A stretch of DNA of 26,005 bases from Lingula anatina. Lineage: Eukaryota; Brachiopoda; Lingulata; Lingulida; Lingulidae. The stretch spans positions 1-26,005 of the forward strand of contig NW_019774023.1 in assembly GCF_001039355.2 (NCBI RefSeq). Reading direction: 5' to 3'. Under the pieces are notes generated by a model, which was not told the origin of the DNA, did not search any database, and saw only the letters and a program-made list of their open reading frames with translations. Both the position numbers and the translations under genes were made by a program. Positions 21,571 through 26,005 of the stretch are shown here, in pieces (position 1 is the stretch's first letter; the number at the start of each line of letters is the position of its first letter).

Positions 21571-21952
21571 GACTTGTTATTTTAATAACATTTATTGAAT
21601 AATACTTATCAAAATAAGAGCTCTGAAATTCTGTCTAGCTCCGTGTGTTTCCATTACTTAGGTAGTACGTATGAAAGAACAAAGTGTGCTTTATTTAAAG
21701 GAAACTATTTGCACATACCATACATAATCAAGTTATTTTTTTTCAGTATTAACCATGTCAGTGGGCATTTGTTTCATATATCACATGATGGATGTTGTGG
21801 TGTTGTGGTGAACATCATATCCTGAACCACAGCTTTTCTGGAAAACCTCGGATATTTTGGAGCTTTCTTTACTCATTCCTGGATATATAATGCGAGTGCG
21901 ACCCGATACTACTGGGACAATGTTTTGAAGAATTGAACTCTTTTTGGAGAGC

Positions 21953-24010
21953 ATGAAAATGAAAACTTGGTTTTTTGTTATGGTGACGGGCGGTAGCAAC
22001 GTTATTTCATGGATTTTGTGGGTTGGCCTTCTTGTTGTTCCTGGAATAATTACAGCTTTAGAAACCACGCTTTTTATTATAGGAAAGTTCGGTGGCAAAG
22101 TGTTGATTGTGATTTCGAAATTTACTTATACATTAGCTAACCTTATTGATTCAAGGGAAGAAAGCCGCGTGCTATCAACTCCGATGACAGCGGACAACGA
22201 AACCATGGTTAAAAGTGTTAATCATAAATGTGAACCATATGAACCGATAGCACCTTTTCTGGAAACGAGGGTAAAAGAAGACTATGAGGAACAGTTATAT
22301 GGTTGTAAGCCGTGCAATGATGCATTATCTGCCGTTCAGTTGGATGACTGGAATCCAGATCCGAGAGTAAAAGTTCTATCGTGCCTTCCTACCGATACTA
22401 CATCGACCGATGATTTTGGTAAAACTTGCACATCCGCGGAGAACAGCAAGGTCTCTGAGTCAGGTAAAGCATTTGTTTCGTCAAATATAAAATATGTTCT
22501 TATATATATATATATTACTGTAAGGTTTATTCATTTCTATTACTTATAAATGTAGTTAGTTGCGTTTTTTTATTAAGGCTTATAATATGAGAAATATAGC
22601 TGTAGGTGAATTTAATCCGTCGTCTTTCAACAGATATTTTCCTCTTGGTTTCCTTTAGTTTTTCTACCGATAATAGGACTGAATGTTTTCACACTGACGC
22701 CGTGCTGTAAAACACAGCTATCAAATTTATATTTCTTTTTAGGAATTAAGCCCAACCATAATGAAGTAGACAACACACGTCTGAAAACTTGGTACAGTGG
22801 GCTTTCACTTGCCAGAGCCTATTCGGAACCCAATATCGTAAAAGGCACCAGATGGGGTTTTACCCTAATCTTTAATATGATTAACTTCTCTAAGGAAGGT
22901 TTAGAACGCAGGGATGGTGCTGAATACGACGAAAGTAGGTAAAATCCTGTCGCAACAACTGTTTGTAAGTTTTTATTATTGGGTGCTCACTCTCAGTAGA
23001 GAGGTTCGTTTGAAGAAAACAAGTAAAAATGCAGTAAAACATATATTCGTCTACCTCTTCTAAATCTCTGGTGTCAGAAAGTGATAAATCTGGCTTTTTG
23101 TAATAATCAAAACTTTTATATTCACGCCTTGCTAATATGGAGATTTTATACCCTAGATTTATACCCAATTTTGGTAACGAAAGTTTTAAAAGTAACAACC
23201 CTTTCGCTAATATTATCATGCTTTAAATATTAACAATGTTAACACTGCACGAAAAGGGTATTATACGAGTTGTGCCTTTATTCTACTGACACATTTTGTC
23301 CTCAAACTCAAGTATTTTTTACAGCGCCTGGTAATGCTGGTTTTGCAAAATTGCTTTCTTTGAGATTGTAGTCTTGTCGTGTGTTGTGTATAACATTTGA
23401 CTGTACCCTGTCAACATATCGTCTAGTTAATCATGAATTTAACTGAACTGAGGATTTTAGAAATAAGTTAACTCTTACAAAAACACAATTAAAAAAAACA
23501 ATTAAAACAATGAGCTGCGCCAAATGACGTAACGAAGGTTTTTCAATTTTTAAAAACCCTGCGACACCATGAAAGTAGGTGTACGAAACATCTGGGAGCT
23601 AGACATCATACTCGCTTCCTAATCAGTAAATGATTTCGTAAATTAGTAAAAATAAACTACATTGGAGAATGTGAGATCGTGCTGCGGGCGACAGTATACG
23701 AAGGAGAAAAATTTACTCTTTTATGTCTTTAATGTGATATCAGATAATCTAATAATCATTATTATTGTTTAAGTTGCCAAACTGATGTTGATTAAGTTCC
23801 ACTTGGATAAACAATTCCTCTGCTTGCTTACTTTTTATAAAACAAAAAATTAAATATACCTATATATATATTGAGAATGAGTGATTGTATGCTTTATGTC
23901 TTTGGTCAGAAAGACAAAGCAGAAGTACCCTTTTTTGTTGAAACAATTCCATAGAATGTTTTGTGAATATTTTATGGTTGTAAAAAGAAAATAAAAAAAC
24001 AAACTTTTTT

Positions 24011-24073
<63 letters not shown>

Positions 24074-25327
24074 TTTAAGATATAATATTTATAATATATA
24101 TTATAATAAATGTTTATTTTAAGGGTTAATAATGGAATGCCTCACCGAGCTTGGGTCAGAAGTTAAAATATACAGGGACATGCCCAAAAAGAATTTGCTG
24201 AAAACGCTGGAGGAATATTCCAAGAAAGATCATTCTACAACGTGTAACTTCGCATGTTTCATCCTGTCTCACGGATCGGAGGAAGGAATTTACTGCTCAG
24301 ATGGGAAATTTCTGTTCTTGACGGACGCCATTAATCCATTTCGCCAAATTCTCTGTCCATCACTGAAGAAAAAGCCGAAAATTTTCTTCATAGAGGCCTT
24401 TCTAGGTCACAAGGATCAGTGTAAGTATTTCAATCGAAATCTTTACATTGCTAAATATTTCTCTATCAGATATATAGAACGGCTAGGAGTGGTAAAATCG
24501 TCTGCTAATTTCAAGAACTACAAGTAATGGTAGGGGAGCCTGCATTTCCGATTAGGCGTTTTTTGGCTTATTAAGTTTATATCACCTGGGTGTTACAAAA
24601 GATATTGTTTCGAAATGTACACAAATATATTAGAGAAATTTTGACTGAGTGAGAGACCGAGCATACGGTGTGTGTTTTTATTCACTCTCTATGTTTCCAT
24701 GGAAACATTTTGTGGTTTTTATCATTTATGTTATTGAATGTTAAAATAACCTCCTTTTGCCATTGTTAGCAAAATTTCGATCTAAAAATGCTAAACAAAA
24801 GTTCCTTCGTCGACAACTCTGTACAAAATTCTCGTTTCGATTACTTAATTTCTTTATCTCACATATGCCTTAACCATTTTAAAAAGTTTGTTGTATAAGT
24901 TACTTTGTCATACTTTCACATTTTCTGCGTCTTACTTCTCTGTGGTTTATATGCACCTATTTGACCTATATTTTCAGCGCCGTTATCTCGGTCAAAGGTC
25001 CGGGATTCAGGAATCCGACGTCAAATATCGACCAAAGATAGAGTCGTCGGACCTCAAGAAGAAGACTTTTTTATCCTTTATACAACGGTTCCTGGTCACG
25101 TCTCCTATAGATTTGACGTCGGTTCGCCGTGGGTCACTCAGTTTTGCCAACTCCTCAAACGTTACGCAGGGAAGACGGGAGATAAAACGGTTAATCTTCT
25201 TTGGGTGAATAAGATATTGACTCAAAATATGAGCTCGAAACCCTGCTATATCAAACAAATTCCATGTGTTGTTAACACAACGAGACGGACTATTTACCTA
25301 GCCCCAATACGTAAAACAAAATTTTGA
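21953..25327 (+). CDS. Caspase homolog lacking the catalytic cysteine, with hydrophobic N terminus (pseudo-caspase)
   Basis: Four exons, 21953-22463, 22743-22934, 24124-24420 and 24978-25327, give 449 residues; all three introns are phase 1. Residues 6-43 are hydrophobic and 50-62 form a second apolar stretch, so one or two membrane passes are likely; no DED or CARD is seen. Residues 72-185 are a polar linker. The large-subunit fold runs about 188-333: GFTLIFNMINF; Arg227 in RDGAEYD (S1-pocket Arg); ILSHGSEEG with catalytic His284; then KIFFIEAFLG, where caspases have QACRG, so Gln is Glu325 and the catalytic Cys is Phe327. The small-subunit fold runs about 362-441: DFFILYTTVPGHVSYR with S1 Arg378, GSPW, CYIKQIPCVV. 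It is probably proteolytically inactive, a regulator by analogy with c-FLIP. ATG 21953 follows an in-frame TGA at 21926; an upstream exon is not excluded. Confidence 0.87.
22935..24123 (+). other. Second intron of the caspase-like gene
   Basis: About 1.19 kb, with no gene inside. Donor GTAGGT at 22935 keeps the frame. A second GT (GTAAAA) four bases downstream would lead to a stop about 14 codons into exon 3. The only notable content is the AT tract near the 3' end. Confidence 0.75.
24014..24071. repeat. (AT)29 microsatellite
   Basis: 58 bases of uninterrupted AT, followed by more AT-rich sequence. It lies 53 bases before the acceptor of the pseudo-active-site exon, in the zone where a branch point would be. 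It is self-complementary and prone to length change. Confidence 0.97.
24124..24420 (+). other. Pseudo-active-site exon of the caspase-like gene
   Basis: 297 nt, residues 235-333, exactly 99 codons between two phase-1 introns. It carries His284 (SHG) and the substituted EAFLG at 325-329. The donor AGT/GTAAGT at 24420-24421 is strong. The acceptor TTTTAAG at 24117-24123 is weak, and a long AT repeat lies just upstream. Confidence 0.85.
24691..24708. promoter_or_regulatory. 18-bp perfect palindrome containing an X-box-like (RFX) site
   Basis: ATGTTTCCATGGAAACAT is a perfect palindrome whose core GTTTCCATGGAAAC fits the symmetric RFX X-box consensus (established motif). It lies in the third intron of the caspase-like gene. 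Function is inference. Confidence 0.35.
24978..25327 (+). other. Small-subunit (p10-like) terminal exon of the caspase-like gene
   Basis: It begins after TTTTCAG with CG, completing the split Ser334 codon, and reads through to TGA 25325-25327. The frame differs from the open frame at 24888-25208. Diagnostic strings are FFILYTTVPGHVSYRF, GSPWVTQFC, NLLWVNKIL and IPCVVNTTRRTIYLAP. The linker at about 335-362 holds Asp343 and Asp354 as possible processing sites. All conserved caspase small-subunit landmarks are in order. Confidence 0.88.
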
Positions 25328-25329
25328 TT

Positions 25330-26005
25330 CAAATGTTAAAAATAAAAATAATAAGCTTCTTGTATGGCGCCTTACAGGCAACCTCAAGGCGCCTTACAAT
25401 AATGGATAATATAACTAAAATCATTAAAATGACTACAATATTTAAAGCTAAAACACTCATTGGAAACCATTTAAAATTAGCACTACTAAAAACTCTAAAT
25501 CTTATTTAAATATATAAAAAGATCTAAGAGCAATAGACAGATTAAAAATGTGGGTCTTTAGAAGGGAGTTTAAACTGTCAAAGTCTTCTGCTGTTATAAT
25601 AAAATTTGTTGAGGCATTCCACACTTTGGGGGCGTAGATTGTAAAAACCCGATCGCCATAACTTTGAGAGACCCCTTCTCTAAAACAGAATGTTCTAAAA
25701 TAAGGTCAATCTCAGTATTAAAATGTGTGGACCACCGTGGTGAGTTAAAACAGATAATATCAGATAAACATATTGGTCCTTGTGTATGGATCGCCCTAAA
25801 ATAATACAAAGTACTTTATAATCAATCCTCTGCTTCACAGGCAGCCAGTGTAATTCTTTCAGAATGGGAGTGAAATGGTGTGTACTATTGCACTTTATTT
25901 GACAAACCAGTCTTGCAGCTGAGTTTTGAATAACTTGTAACTTTTTAATCTGATAGTCACATATACCAAAGAGGAGACTATTGCAGCAATCTGATCTTGA
26001 GAATT
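25330..26005 (-). mobile_element. LINE 3' end (ORF2 C terminus and 3' tail), runs off the window
   Basis: Minus-strand C-terminal part of a non-LTR retrotransposon ORF2. It has CCNSLLFGICDYQIKKLQVI, then QNSAARLV, LKELHWLPVKQRIDYKV, then SDIICFNSPRWSTHF, then YGDRVFTIYAPKVWN and SLLKTHIFNL, ending at a stop at 25502-25504. This is the standard post-RT region of CR1/L2-like elements. At least two frame changes, near 25812 and near 25665, show decay. The 3'UTR holds a repeated GGCGCC motif (about 25366 and 25388) and ends in a T-rich TTATTATTTTTATTTTTA tail at about 25337-25355, next to the caspase-like stop codon. Confidence 0.9.
25341..25346 (+). terminator. Candidate polyadenylation signal AATAAA
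   Basis: AATAAA, 14 bases after the caspase-like stop codon, within the A-rich antisense tail of the adjoining LINE. If used, the 3'UTR would be only a few tens of bases. Confidence 0.35.

Noticed and set aside
21944-21952. Start of the caspase-like protein at TTG 21944.
   Set aside because: TTG is not a normal eukaryotic start; ATG 21953 in the same frame has A at -3.
22939-22944. Alternative donor AG/GTAAAA for caspase-like exon 2.
   Set aside because: It shifts the frame and hits a stop early in exon 3, while the donor four bases upstream keeps the caspase fold intact.
24888-25208. 106-residue open frame overlapping the last caspase-like exon.
   Set aside because: Wrong frame; the neighbouring frame from 24978 shows all small-subunit motifs and joins in phase with exon 3.
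21953-25327. Calling the gene a direct ortholog of vertebrate c-FLIP (CFLAR).
   Set aside because: Loss of the catalytic Cys is shared, but there are no DEDs and the N terminus is hydrophobic; this is more likely convergent.
1-26005. tRNA, rRNA and CRISPR arrays.
   Set aside because: No T-loop-like GTTCRANNC with matching cloverleaf arms was noticed, and no regularly spaced direct repeats are present.

Overview
This looks like AT-rich nuclear DNA of an invertebrate animal. Coding exons are short, introns have GT/AG borders, and microsatellites and retrotransposon remnants are common. A lophotrochozoan, possibly a bivalve mollusc, would fit: the gene set is metazoan, the palindrome TACATGTA is frequent, and two diverged copies of one intron stretch suggest high heterozygosity. 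The organism is inference. The assembly has a 570-base N gap at 13679-14248 and single Ns at 7239 and 16837.

Layout. (1) 1-2436, plus strand: the last three exons of a beta-1,4-galactosyltransferase 7 gene (B4GALT7), followed by about 3.3 kb of gene-poor DNA. (2) 5771-13437, minus strand: fifteen consecutive exons of a BTB/BACK-domain gene that best fits BTBD16. All its splice phases agree, it encodes at least 631 residues, and its 5' end is not in view. It converges on B4GALT7. (3) 13135-18070: a repeat block holding a 192-bp foldback, an APE-type LINE interrupted by the gap and a frameshift, and a decayed Ty3/Gypsy pol. A 491-bp MITE with perfect 21-bp terminal inverted repeats and a TA target duplication sits inside the Gypsy integrase. 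(4) 18071-21950: no recognisable gene. (5) 21953-25327, plus strand: a four-exon, 449-residue caspase homolog. It has a hydrophobic N terminus instead of a death-fold prodomain, and Phe in place of the catalytic Cys. (6) 25328-26005: the 3' end of a second LINE, antisense to the caspase-like gene, starting just past its stop codon.

The three host genes have no obvious joint pathway: proteoglycan linker synthesis, a BTB protein of unclear role, and an apoptosis or immune-type regulator. The most notable item is the membrane-anchored pseudo-caspase. Its last exon lies in a frame that a simple ORF scan misses, and it was found by matching splice phases.
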